From the NCBI GenBank assembly GCA_947498055.1, contig CANMJA010000006.1, positions 120,777 through 184,776 on the forward strand: 64,000 bases of DNA, read 5' to 3'. Each line of letters opens with the position of its first letter. Position 1 is the first letter of the stretch. Position numbers and translations under genes: made by a program. This document shows positions 26,420-34,136 of this stretch, piece by piece. The notes beneath the pieces were generated by a model. The model searched no databases, was not told the origin of the DNA, and was given only the letters and a program-made list of their open reading frames with translations. The DNA is from an uncultured Tenacibaculum sp. GTDB lineage: Bacteria; Bacteroidota; Bacteroidia; Flavobacteriales; Flavobacteriaceae.

Positions 26420-27520
26420 TTAGCTATTTTGTTCTTTTTTACGAGCATCTATTCTAGCTTGTGCAATATTAAACGCAGCCCTATGTGTTGTTATGTTTTC
26501 CTTTTCTGCTAAATCGAAAATTTCTAACGTTGTATTGTATATATTTTCTGTTCTCTTTAAACTTTCCTCTTTATTATAACCTGCTACTTCTGCATATACA
26601 TTTATAATACCTCCTGCATTAATTAAAAAATCGGGAGCATAAGCAATTCCTTTTTCTTGTAGCATTTTACCATGTTTTACCTCATTTGCTAACTGATTGT
26701 TTGCTGCACCAGCAATTACTTTTGCTTGTAATTGCGCTATACTTGTATCATTTACTGTTGCACCTAATGCACAAGGAGCATAAATATCTAAATCTAAACC
26801 GTAAATATCGTTCCCTAAAACAACATTTGCGCTGTATTTTTTACTTAGTTCTTCTAAACGAGCTTCATTAATATCATTTAAAATAACTTGTGCACCTTCA
26901 TCAGTAATATGCTTAACTAAAGTTTCTCCCACATGACCAACTCCTTGAACTAATATTTTCTTTCCTTCTAGTTTATCAGAACCAAACTTATATTTAGCCG
27001 CAGCTTTCATTCCCATGTAAACACCGTACGCAGTTACTGGCGATGGATTTCCTGATCCTCCTTTAGATTCAGAAATACCAGTAACACTAGTTGTTACTTC
27101 TCTAATAATATCCATATCACGAGTTTCCATTCCAACATCCTCTGCTGTAATATATTTACCTCCTAATGAATTTACAAATTCGCCAAACTTACGCATTAAA
27201 GCATCGTTCTTTTGCGCTTTAGCATCTCCTATAATTACAGCCTTACCTCCACCTAAATTTAAACCAGTGATTGCTGATTTATAAGTCATTCCACGAGACA
27301 AACGTAATACATCGTTTAAAGCTTCCCATTCTGTTTTATATTGCCACATTCTAGTACCTCCTAAAGCGGGTCCTAAAGTTGTATTGTGTATACCAATAAT
27401 TGCTTTTAAACCTGTATCTTCGTCGTTGCAAAAAACGATTTGTTCATGACCATCAAAAGATAATTGTCCAAAAACAGGATCACTTTTAAGGTCTTTACTA
27501 TCGATAATTTCTGATGTCAT
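26420..27520 (-). CDS. Leucine dehydrogenase (Glu/Leu/Phe/Val dehydrogenase family)
   Basis: A 366-residue NAD-dependent amino-acid dehydrogenase that deaminates branched-chain amino acids to their keto acids. The catalytic domain has LGPALGGTRMW, with Lys81 in GMTYKSA and Lys93 in LNLGGGK corresponding to the substrate-binding and catalytic lysines of Bacillus leucine dehydrogenase. The Rossmann domain starts at ILVQGVGHVGE. The tail block APDFLINAGGIINVYAE is also standard. Length agrees with LeuDH rather than with the longer glutamate enzymes. It is transcribed alone. Confidence 0.92.
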   Translation of the reverse strand: MTSEIIDSKDLKSDPVFGQLSFDGHEQIVFCNDEDTGLKAIIGIHNTTLGPALGGTRMWQYKTEWEALNDVLRLSRGMTYKSAITGLNLGGGKAVIIGDAKAQKNDALMRKFGEFVNSLGGKYITAEDVGMETRDMDIIREVTTSVTGISESKGGSGNPSPVTAYGVYMGMKAAAKYKFGSDKLEGKKILVQGVGHVGETLVKHITDEGAQVILNDINEARLEELSKKYSANVVLGNDIYGLDLDIYAPCALGATVNDTSIAQLQAKVIAGAANNQLANEVKHGKMLQEKGIAYAPDFLINAGGIINVYAEVAGYNKEESLKRTENIYNTTLEIFDLAEKENITTHRAAFNIAQARIDARKKEQNS

Positions 27521-27697
27521 ATGTTAGTTAGTTTTAAATAAAGAAATAGTATAATTACTTTTAGCTTTTAAAATTGCTAAACTATGAAATTCGTAATTAT
27601 AAAACAAAAAAAGACATAAAATTGAGAATAACGCAAAGAGAAAACGTTTTCTATTTAAATAAAAATAAAAAAACACACTAAAAATTCATTTATTGAT

Positions 27698-29452
27698 TTG
27701 AAGGCATTACAATACTTAAATAAATATTTTATAAAATACAAATGGCGATTATTTGTTGGTATCATAATCACTATATTATCAAAACTTCTAGCATTAAAAA
27801 TTCCTGAAATAATTAAAAACTCTCTAAACATTGTTGAAGATTACTTGAGAGAAGACATGGTAAGCTTAGAGGAAGTAAAACATGAATTATTTATCAATAT
27901 TTTAATTATAATTGGTATTACTTTGTTAGCTGGTTTTTTTACTTTTTTAATGAGGCAAACCATTATTGTCGTTTCTAGATTAATTGAGTTTGATGTTAAA
28001 AATGAAATTTATCAGCAATATCAAAAGTTACCTGTTAGTTTTTACAAAAAAAACAGAACTGGGGATTTAATGAACAGAATTTCGGAAGACGTATCTAAGG
28101 TAAGAATGTATTTTGGCCCAGCTATTATGTATTCTTTAAATATGATTGTTCTTTTCGCTATTGGTTTCACAAAAATGGTAAATACCGATTTAGAACTTAC
28201 TTTGTATACATTGATACCATTTCCTATACTATCTCTTTCTATTTTCTTTTTAAGTAAGCAAATTAATAAAAGAACAACAATTGTTCAAGAATATCTTTCA
28301 AAGCTTACTACATTTAATCAAGAGTTTTTTTCTGGCATTAATGTCGTAAAATCTTATGCTATTGAAAAAAGTGTTTTTAAAAACTTTAATAAACTAGCAG
28401 ACGAAGCTAAAGAGAAAAACATTGATCTTTCAAAAGTACAGGCACTCTTTTTTCCTTTAATGGTATTTTTAATAGGTATTAGCAATATTTTAGTATTGTA
28501 TATTGGTGGTAAACAATATATTGCTGGACATATTAAAATTGGAGTTATTGCTGAATTTATTTTGTATGTAAATATTTTAACATGGCCAGTAGCAATAGTT
28601 GGTTGGGTAACCTCTATTATTCAACAAGCAGAAGCTTCTCAACAAAGAATTAATGAATTTTTACAACAGGTTCCTAATATTCAAAACTCTAATGAATTAA
28701 AAACAACACTTCAAGGAAAAATTAGCTTTAAAAATGTTTCTTTAACTTATGAAGATACAAATATTACTGCCTTAAAAGATATAAGTTTCGAAGTTAGCAA
28801 AGGAGAAACTATTGCTTTTATGGGTAAAACCGGATGTGGAAAAACATCTATAGCTAACCTTATAACTAGAATGTACGATACCACTAAAGGAACTATTTAC
28901 ATAGATGAAACTCCTATTAAAAATTTGAATTTATATGACATGAGAGATCAAATAGGTTTTGTTCCTCAAGATCCTTTTTTATTTTCTGATAGTATAGAAA
29001 ACAATATTAAATTTGGTAAAAACGATGCTAATGAAGAGGATATTATTAATGCTGCTAAAAATGCCGTAATACATGATAATATTATGACGTTTAATAATGG
29101 CTATAAAACTATTTTAGGTGAGCGTGGTGTAACTCTTTCTGGTGGACAAAAACAGCGTACTTCTATTGCTAGAGCCATTATTAAAGATCCGAAAATATTA
29201 ATTTTCGATGATTGTTTATCTGCTGTAGATACAGAAACTGAAGAAAAAATATTATCTAATTTACAACGAGTTTCAAAAGATAAAACTACCTTTATAATAA
29301 GTCACAGGGTTTCTTCTGTGAAAAATGCAGACAAAATAATCATTCTTGAAAACGGAAAAATAGCAGAACAAGGAACTCACAATCAACTAATAACAAAGAA
29401 TGGCATATACAAAAATTTGTACGAACAACAACTTTTAGAAAAAGAAATTTAG
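27698..29452 (+). CDS. ABC transporter, fused membrane and ATPase domains (MsbA-like exporter)
   Basis: A 584-residue half-transporter. Six membrane helices occupy about 15-310; the ATPase domain carries Walker A GKTGCGKTS, Q-loop FVPQDPF, signature LSGGQKQR, Walker B ILIFDDCLSAVD and the switch His in ISHRVSS. It would act as a homodimer or heterodimer exporting lipids, peptides or drugs; the substrate is not evident. The start is a TTG at 27698 that directly precedes conserved sequence, with no ATG nearby. The Asp-Asp-Cys in Walker B instead of Asp-Glu is a notable change: the catalytic glutamate position is Asp. Confidence 0.92.
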   Translation: MKALQYLNKYFIKYKWRLFVGIIITILSKLLALKIPEIIKNSLNIVEDYLREDMVSLEEVKHELFINILIIIGITLLAGFFTFLMRQTIIVVSRLIEFDVKNEIYQQYQKLPVSFYKKNRTGDLMNRISEDVSKVRMYFGPAIMYSLNMIVLFAIGFTKMVNTDLELTLYTLIPFPILSLSIFFLSKQINKRTTIVQEYLSKLTTFNQEFFSGINVVKSYAIEKSVFKNFNKLADEAKEKNIDLSKVQALFFPLMVFLIGISNILVLYIGGKQYIAGHIKIGVIAEFILYVNILTWPVAIVGWVTSIIQQAEASQQRINEFLQQVPNIQNSNELKTTLQGKISFKNVSLTYEDTNITALKDISFEVSKGETIAFMGKTGCGKTSIANLITRMYDTTKGTIYIDETPIKNLNLYDMRDQIGFVPQDPFLFSDSIENNIKFGKNDANEEDIINAAKNAVIHDNIMTFNNGYKTILGERGVTLSGGQKQRTSIARAIIKDPKILIFDDCLSAVDTETEEKILSNLQRVSKDKTTFIISHRVSSVKNADKIIILENGKIAEQGTHNQLITKNGIYKNLYEQQLLEKEI

Positions 29453-29482
29453 ACTTTTATATGTGTAAGTAAAATATTTTGT

Positions 29483-29490
29483 TAGATTTG
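29483..29490 (+). promoter_or_regulatory. -7 element of the DUF3276 gene
   Basis: TAGATTTG, an exact consensus match, lies 42 nt before the ATG at 29533 in the gap after the ABC exporter gene. Confidence 0.55.
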
Positions 29491-29532
29491 TTAGAGAAAA
29501 AACAAATAACTAAGATTACTAAGACTTGAATT

Positions 29533-29907
29533 ATGAGCGAGAGAGTTGAACAAGAAGAAATCTTTTCACAAGTATTAAGAGCGGGAAGAAGAACCTATTT
29601 TTTCGATGTTAGGGCCACAAAAGCAGACGACTATTATTTAACTGTTACTGAAAGTAAAAAATTTACACATGATGATGGTTCTTTCCATTATCAAAAACAC
29701 AAAATCTATTTGTACAAAGAAGATTTTAGTGACTTTCAAGAAATGCTAGGTAAAGCTACAGATTACATCATATCTAAAAAAGGTAGTGAGGTAATTAGTG
29801 AAAGACATCAAAAAGATTACAAGAAAGCAGAAGAAACAGAAACTACTGAAACTTTAGTAGAACAAACTACTGAGAGTTTTACAGATGTTTCGTTTGAAGA
29901 TATATAA
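29533..29907 (+). CDS. DUF3276 / PUR family nucleic-acid-binding protein
   Basis: A 124-residue protein with the PUR-alpha-like repeat of DUF3276: EIFSQVLRAGRRTYFFDVRAT, then DYYLTVTESKKF and HKIYLYKEDFSDF. The acidic, Thr/Glu-rich tail is variable in the family. Structural work on related proteins shows single-stranded nucleic-acid binding, so an RNA or DNA role is likely. It is very common in Bacteroidota. It has its own promoter and terminator. Confidence 0.9.
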   Translation: MSERVEQEEIFSQVLRAGRRTYFFDVRATKADDYYLTVTESKKFTHDDGSFHYQKHKIYLYKEDFSDFQEMLGKATDYIISKKGSEVISERHQKDYKKAEETETTETLVEQTTESFTDVSFEDI

Positions 29908-29941
29908 CCGATTTAGTTCAAATTCATTTTACACAAGTAAG

Positions 29942-29984
29942 AACCACTATAATTGACAATTTTTGTCTAATTAGTGGTTTTTTT
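29942..29984 (+). terminator. Terminator of the DUF3276 gene
   Basis: AACCACTA (29942-29949) pairs with TAGTGGTT (29972-29979); an inner GACA/TGTC pair extends the hairpin, and a T run follows up to the converging isochorismate synthase stop. Confidence 0.85.
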
Positions 29985-31038
29985 ATATGCTCTTTTTAAT
30001 TGCTAATGATTTAGCGACTGTCTCTAGCCATTCCTTTTCAGGGTCACTACTCTCTGTTATTCCTCCTCCAACATAAATGATTCCATTATTACCATCTATT
30101 TCCATACATCTTAAATTAACATATAAACTTGAGTACTTTTTATCTGTTTGTTTTAAATTCAATTCTCCTAAAAACCCTGTATAAAACGTTCTTTGATAAG
30201 GTTCATTCTCTAAAATAAATTCTTTTGCTATTTCTTTTGGAAAACCACAAACTGCTGGGGTAGGATGTAATAACTTAATTAAATCTATAATTGGTCCTTT
30301 ATACTCACCAAAAACTTTTGTTTTTAAATGTAATAAGTCCCCTATTTTAAAACTCTCTAAATTATTTACAGTATAATCTACTGTTATGGTTTTTAATTTT
30401 TCAGTTAAATAATCTGTAACTAACTGTTGTTCTTCTAATTCTTTTTCTCCCCAAGAAAATTCATTCATACCGTTTTCAACCGCTTTCGTTCCTGCTAAAG
30501 ACATGGTTGTAAAATAGTTTTCTTCTGTTGTTAAAAGTGTTTCTGGTGTTGCTCCTATCCATAATCCCACTTTAGGGTGAAACCAAACATAAACAAAAGC
30601 ATTAGGATATTTATTTATCAATCTTTCAAAAACTTCTATTACAGAAAAATCAGTTAGCAAAACTTTTTCTTTTCTAGATAAAACAACTTTTTTAAAATGA
30701 TTCTTTTTTATAGATTCAATCCCTTTCTTCACCAATTCAATATGATGCATTCTTTCTATTTCATCAGTACTTAAAGCAAATTCTTCACCTACAAAAACCT
30801 CTTCTTTATATTTTATTTTTTCTTCTATTACATTAGATTTGGATAAAGGCATAAATACATTCGATTGTTTAGAATCAAAAGGAGCAAAAACAAACCCTTC
30901 CATATCAAATGAATTTGATGTATAAAGTGTATCATCTTCTTGAAAAAAACTATTCATATAAATTGAATTAGGTTTTTTATACACTACAAAAGGTTTTTTT
31001 TGAGATATGGCCTCTTCTATATTCTTAAAAATTTTCAA
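29983..31038 (-). CDS. Isochorismate synthase (chorismate-binding family)
   Basis: A 351-residue chorismate-utilising enzyme. Family features are KKNHFKKVVLSRKEKV, VGLWIGATPETLL, MSLAGTKAV, LLHPTPAVCGFPKE, YTGFLGE and VYVGGGITESSDPEKEW; the acidic residues in these blocks bind Mg and the substrate. It is probably the MenF/EntC step that makes isochorismate for menaquinone, because a hotdog thioesterase lies in the same operon and no siderophore genes are visible. Its ATG overlaps the stop of the preceding hydrolase by 4 bp. The rest of the pathway is outside the window. Confidence 0.9.
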   Translation of the reverse strand: MKIFKNIEEAISQKKPFVVYKKPNSIYMNSFFQEDDTLYTSNSFDMEGFVFAPFDSKQSNVFMPLSKSNVIEEKIKYKEEVFVGEEFALSTDEIERMHHIELVKKGIESIKKNHFKKVVLSRKEKVLLTDFSVIEVFERLINKYPNAFVYVWFHPKVGLWIGATPETLLTTEENYFTTMSLAGTKAVENGMNEFSWGEKELEEQQLVTDYLTEKLKTITVDYTVNNLESFKIGDLLHLKTKVFGEYKGPIIDLIKLLHPTPAVCGFPKEIAKEFILENEPYQRTFYTGFLGELNLKQTDKKYSSLYVNLRCMEIDGNNGIIYVGGGITESSDPEKEWLETVAKSLAIKKSI

Positions 31039-31886
31039 TCTAAATGCTTTAATATTTCTTTTTTAATAACTTTAAACTCCGACCACACCAAACCATGATT
31101 TGCATTTGGTATGGTTATTAATTTAAATTGCTTTTTTGAAAACTGATTGTATAAAAACAAGGAATTACTATAAGGTACTATCCAGTCTCCATCTCCATGA
31201 ATACTAACCACTTCATTAGGTGTTACACTCCATGTATTTTGAAAATTATTCAAATCTTTTTTATGCGATAATTTCTCTTTACTTGCCTGCTTCCATATTT
31301 TGGGAACCAGCCAACGTGTTATTTTCCATTGATATAATTTCAACATCCACGGCATCGGTTCTACCTTGGCATATACAGCTGGAGCTAATAAAATTATTTT
31401 TTTTATTTTTTCCTTAACTGCCAAAGTTATCGGGCCTCCATAAGAGTATCCTAACAAAATAACTTTATCTTTAGGAATCTCTTTTATGATATTTAGAAGC
31501 ATCTCTTTCTCAAAAGCAATACTTTCTTGAACAGAATTTTCATCTTTGTAGTTATATCCTACTCTATCATAGGAAATCATATTTACTTTAGTTTGTAACA
31601 GACTATCTGACAAGTATTTTGAAAAATTATCTAACGAACCAATCGTTCCATGTACAAAAACTATGGTTGGTAAACTGGTATCTTTTTGTATTTGAATTTT
31701 TCTATAAGTAAATCCTTTAAATTTTTCTTTAGAAAGAACTGGGGTAATCAAGCTTTTTTTATAAACTTCTAAAACTTCTTTATCTGATTTTGGTGCAGTA
31801 AAAAATACAAAAGCAACATATAATATTATTAAAAGTATAAATAATATTATAGAACTAACTTTTAGAACCTTTTTAAAAATTTTCAC
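31035..31886 (-). CDS. Membrane-anchored alpha/beta hydrolase
   Basis: A 283-residue protein with an N-terminal helix (about 8-31) that anchors it in the membrane, then an alpha/beta-hydrolase domain: IVFVHGTIGSLDNF (oxyanion loop), VILLGYSYGG (nucleophile Ser), SIHGDGDWIVPY (acid) and PNANHGLVW (His). The gene abuts the thioesterase on one side without a gap and overlaps the isochorismate synthase on the other. MenH-like activity is tempting from the position, but the membrane anchor is atypical for MenH and the reaction remains open. Confidence 0.85.
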   Translation of the reverse strand: MKIFKKVLKVSSIILFILLIILYVAFVFFTAPKSDKEVLEVYKKSLITPVLSKEKFKGFTYRKIQIQKDTSLPTIVFVHGTIGSLDNFSKYLSDSLLQTKVNMISYDRVGYNYKDENSVQESIAFEKEMLLNIIKEIPKDKVILLGYSYGGPITLAVKEKIKKIILLAPAVYAKVEPMPWMLKLYQWKITRWLVPKIWKQASKEKLSHKKDLNNFQNTWSVTPNEVVSIHGDGDWIVPYSNSLFLYNQFSKKQFKLITIPNANHGLVWSEFKVIKKEILKHLD

Positions 31887-32303
31887 TTACTTTTTATCTA
31901 AAATAATATTTGTTAACTTACAAATAGCGATTAATTTATTATTCTCATCTACAATTTTAATTTCCCACAAATCTGTTGTTCTTCCTCTATGAATAGCTTT
32001 GGCTGTAGCAAAAATAGTTCCTTCTTTTTTACTTTTAATATGATTAATAGTTAGCTCTATTCCTTTTATTATTTTATTTTCATTATCTACAAAAAAAGCA
32101 GAAGCACAACTTCCAACAGTTTCAGCTAAAGCAGCCGTTGCTCCTCCATGCAAAATACCATAAGGCTGGTGTACTTTGGACGTTACCGGCATTTTTGCAG
32201 TCAAGAAATCCTCTCCTACATCTACAAACTCCATCTGAAGAGTTTCCATTAAAGTATTTTTATTATAAGAATTTAATGTTCTTAGTATATTTTCTTTTTT
32301 CAT
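31887..32303 (-). CDS. Hotdog-fold thioesterase (PaaI/MenI type)
   Basis: A 138-residue hotdog protein. PYGILHGGATAALAETVGS holds the PaaI/YdiI-type active site (HGG turn and Glu on the long helix), and the C-terminal RGRTTDLWEIKIVDENNK is standard. In an operon with isochorismate synthase it most likely hydrolyses 1,4-dihydroxy-2-naphthoyl-CoA in menaquinone synthesis (MenI), which is inference from context; the fold alone also fits phenylacetyl-CoA or other acyl-CoA substrates. Confidence 0.88.
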   Translation of the reverse strand: MKKENILRTLNSYNKNTLMETLQMEFVDVGEDFLTAKMPVTSKVHQPYGILHGGATAALAETVGSCASAFFVDNENKIIKGIELTINHIKSKKEGTIFATAKAIHRGRTTDLWEIKIVDENNKLIAICKLTNIILDKK

Positions 32304-32341
32304 TTAAATTAAATAAATGTGCGAAACTATTAAGGAGATGT

Positions 32342-32357
32342 AAAAATACGTATTTTT
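32342..32357. promoter_or_regulatory. Perfect palindrome in the divergent promoter
   Basis: AAAAATACGTATTTTT is fully self-complementary and lies between the thioesterase operon and the divergent pRiA4b-like gene. It creates a -7 motif on each strand (TATTTTTG rightwards, TATTTTTA leftwards), so it may act as a shared bidirectional promoter core. Confidence 0.45.
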
Positions 32358-32358
32358 G
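32351..32358 (+). promoter_or_regulatory. -7 element of the pRiA4b-like gene
   Basis: TATTTTTG is an exact consensus match, 19 nt before the ATG at 32378. Confidence 0.6.
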
Positions 32359-32377
32359 CACTCATAAAAGAGTAACA

Positions 32378-32878
32378 ATGTATAAAGTTAGAGCAATATT
32401 AGATGTAGAAGAAGATGTAATTAGAACATTAGTAATTAATGAAAATATATCTTTAGAAAAATTACATTTTGACATTGCTAGTGCGTTTGGTTTTGATGGA
32501 AAAGAAATCGCTTCTTTTTACAGAAGTGATGAAGAATGGAATCAAGGAGAAGAAATTCCTTTGTTTAATATGATGGAAATCGGACAAGGTTTATCTATGG
32601 CTAATTGTACTGTAAAAGATACTCTTATTAAACAGGAAGATAAACTTATATATGTATATGATTTTTTACATATGTGGACTTTTTATATTGAATTAATTGA
32701 GTTTTCTGAAGATCTTACCTCTGAAACAAAAGTAATACTAAGCGTTGGAGAAACTCCAGAAGAAGCTCCTATTAAAGTTTTTGAATCTAACACAATTTCT
32801 AATGAGTTTGAAGATGATTTTAAAGACCCTTTTGATGACTTTGAAAACTTTGATAATTTAGATCTCGACAGTTTTTAA
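32378..32878 (+). CDS. pRiA4b ORF-3-like family protein
   Basis: A 166-residue protein of the plasmid pRiA4b ORF-3-like (IS1096 passenger-related) family: VRAILDVEEDVIRTLVINEN, LHFDIASAFGFDGKEIASFY, VKDTLIKQEDKLIYVYDFLHMWTFYIEL and a final acidic tail (DDFKDPFDDFENF). The family has no firm function and occurs as a stand-alone chromosomal gene in many Bacteroidota, so the plasmid/IS name does not make this a mobile element. I start at ATG 32378; an open extension upstream to 32138 overlaps the divergent thioesterase gene and is not supported. Confidence 0.85.
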   Translation: MYKVRAILDVEEDVIRTLVINENISLEKLHFDIASAFGFDGKEIASFYRSDEEWNQGEEIPLFNMMEIGQGLSMANCTVKDTLIKQEDKLIYVYDFLHMWTFYIELIEFSEDLTSETKVILSVGETPEEAPIKVFESNTISNEFEDDFKDPFDDFENFDNLDLDSF

Positions 32879-32879
32879 G

Positions 32880-32991
32880 GTGAGTAGTGAGTAGTGAGCA
32901 GTGAGCAGTGAGCAGTGAGCAGTGAGTAGTGAGCAGTGAGTAGTGAGCAGTGAGCAGTGAGCAGTGAGCAGTGAGCAGTGAGCAGTGAGTA
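32880..32991. repeat. Tandem heptamer array, GTGAGYA x16
   Basis: Sixteen uninterrupted copies of a 7-bp unit follow the pRiA4b-like stop codon by one base. The units are GTGAGCA or GTGAGTA, with the C/T position variable between copies and no other change. The unit length is not a multiple of three, but no frame crosses it. Confidence 0.97.
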
Positions 32992-33054
32992 AATATATTT
33001 TTTCTTTACAAAACAAAAAAATAAGAAAAATAGTTATTATTTAAATATACAAAA

Positions 33055-33108
33055 CTAACCTCTAACCTCTAACCTCTAACCTCTAACCTCTAACCTCTAA
33101 CCTCTAAC
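33055..33108. repeat. Tandem heptamer array, CTAACCT x7.7
   Basis: Seven identical copies of CTAACCT plus a partial eighth (CTAAC). The unit is unrelated to the other heptamer 63 bp away, but has the same 7-bp period. Confidence 0.97.
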
Positions 33109-33179
33109 AAAAAAACATAATCAACTACTTAACAAGCTATTAAACTTAAAATAAAAAAACTTTCGTAACATTTTGGTAT

Positions 33180-33213
33180 ATTGTTCGTCGAATAACTAAC
33201 CGACTAAAACAAT
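33180..33213. promoter_or_regulatory. Regulatory dyad upstream of ABC operon
   Basis: An interrupted inverted repeat: ATTGTTCGTCGA on the left, and GACTAAAACAAT on the right (reverse complement ATTGTTTTAGTC). A similar site lies at 54742-54773. The half-site shape with GTT followed by a pyrimidine and purine recalls LytTR-regulator boxes, which is inference. Confidence 0.5.
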
Positions 33214-33215
33214 TA

Positions 33216-33223
33216 TACTTTTG
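33216..33223 (+). promoter_or_regulatory. -7 element overlapping the TTG start
   Basis: TACTTTTG matches TAnnTTTG exactly, and its last three bases are the apparent TTG start of the ABC ATPase gene. If it is the promoter, the transcript would begin after the TTG. Confidence 0.4.
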
Positions 33224-34132
33224 AATACAATACTATCTATAAAAGACCTAAATAAAAATTATGGTCAAGTTCAAGCTGTAAGGAATCTTTCTTTCGATAT
33301 AGAAAAAGGCAATGTATATGGAATTTTAGGTCCAAATGGTAGTGGTAAATCTACTACTCTTGGTATTATATTAAATGTTGTTAATAAAACTTCTGGTGAA
33401 TTTACTTGGTTTAATGGGGAGTTTTCTACCCATGAAGCCTTAAAAAAAGTAGGTGCTATTATTGAACGACCTAACTTTTATCCTTACATGACTGCTGTTC
33501 AAAATTTAGAACTTATTTGTAAAATAAAAAATGTTCCCTACAATAATATTAACGACAAATTACAAACTGTAAATCTATTTAAGAGAAAAGACAGCAAGTT
33601 TAAAACGTATTCTTTGGGTATGAAGCAACGACTTGCTATTGCTTCCGCTCTTTTAAATGATCCTGAAATTTTAATTTTAGATGAACCTACCAACGGATTA
33701 GACCCACAGGGTATTCATGAAATTAGACAAATTATTAAAAAGATAGCTAAAAACGGTACCACCATTTTATTAGCTTCGCACCTGTTAGATGAAGTAGAAA
33801 AAGTATGTTCTCATGTACTAGTGATAAGAGAAGGAGTAAAACTATACAGTGGTAAAGTAGAAAATATGATTGCTTCTAATGGTATTATAGAAGTGAAAAC
33901 AGAAGGAAATCAAGAAAAATTAGTAAATATTTTAAAAAATTATTTCGACATAGCAACTGTTAACATCGAAGATGATCTTGTTATTGCAAGACTAGAAAAC
34001 GAAACTTCAGCCGCGCAAATTAATCAGCATTTATACGAACATGGTATTATTGTATCTCATCTTGTAAAACGTAAACCTAGTTTAGAAGAGCAATTCCTTA
34101 ACCTTACTAATCAAACAATCAACAAAAACTAA
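33221..34132 (+). CDS. ABC transporter ATP-binding protein
   Basis: A 303-residue ABC ATPase of the ABC-2 export class: Walker A LGPNGSGKSTT, Q-loop region, signature YSLGMKQRLAIA, Walker B ILILDEPTNGLD and switch His in LLASHLLDE, with a C-terminal extension (about 215-303) typical of drug/lantibiotic-type exporters. The permease gene follows by 4 bp. The start appears to be TTG 33221 because conserved sequence begins there and no ATG is near, but see the overlapping -7 motif. The substrate is unknown. Confidence 0.92.
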   Translation: MNTILSIKDLNKNYGQVQAVRNLSFDIEKGNVYGILGPNGSGKSTTLGIILNVVNKTSGEFTWFNGEFSTHEALKKVGAIIERPNFYPYMTAVQNLELICKIKNVPYNNINDKLQTVNLFKRKDSKFKTYSLGMKQRLAIASALLNDPEILILDEPTNGLDPQGIHEIRQIIKKIAKNGTTILLASHLLDEVEKVCSHVLVIREGVKLYSGKVENMIASNGIIEVKTEGNQEKLVNILKNYFDIATVNIEDDLVIARLENETSAAQINQHLYEHGIIVSHLVKRKPSLEEQFLNLTNQTINKN

Positions 34133-34136
34133 TTGT

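Larger units (their letters stand above)
32879..33220. other. 342-bp intergenic region with two heptamer arrays and a regulatory dyad
   Basis: No gene is supported. The stretch holds the GTGAGYA array, an AT-rich spacer (32992-33054), the CTAACCT array (33055-33108), and the dyad with a -7 element in front of the ABC ATPase gene (33180-33223). Confidence 0.8.

Noticed and set aside
32138..32377. Upstream extension of the pRiA4b-like protein
   Set aside because: It lies antisense to the thioesterase gene, and the family sequence begins at ATG 32378.
32378..32878. IS element suggested by the IS1096/pRiA4b family name
   Set aside because: No transposase or terminal repeats are present; the family is a common stand-alone chromosomal gene.
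32880..33108. CRISPR array
   Set aside because: The 7-bp units are contiguous, with no 25-45-bp spacers and no cas genes.
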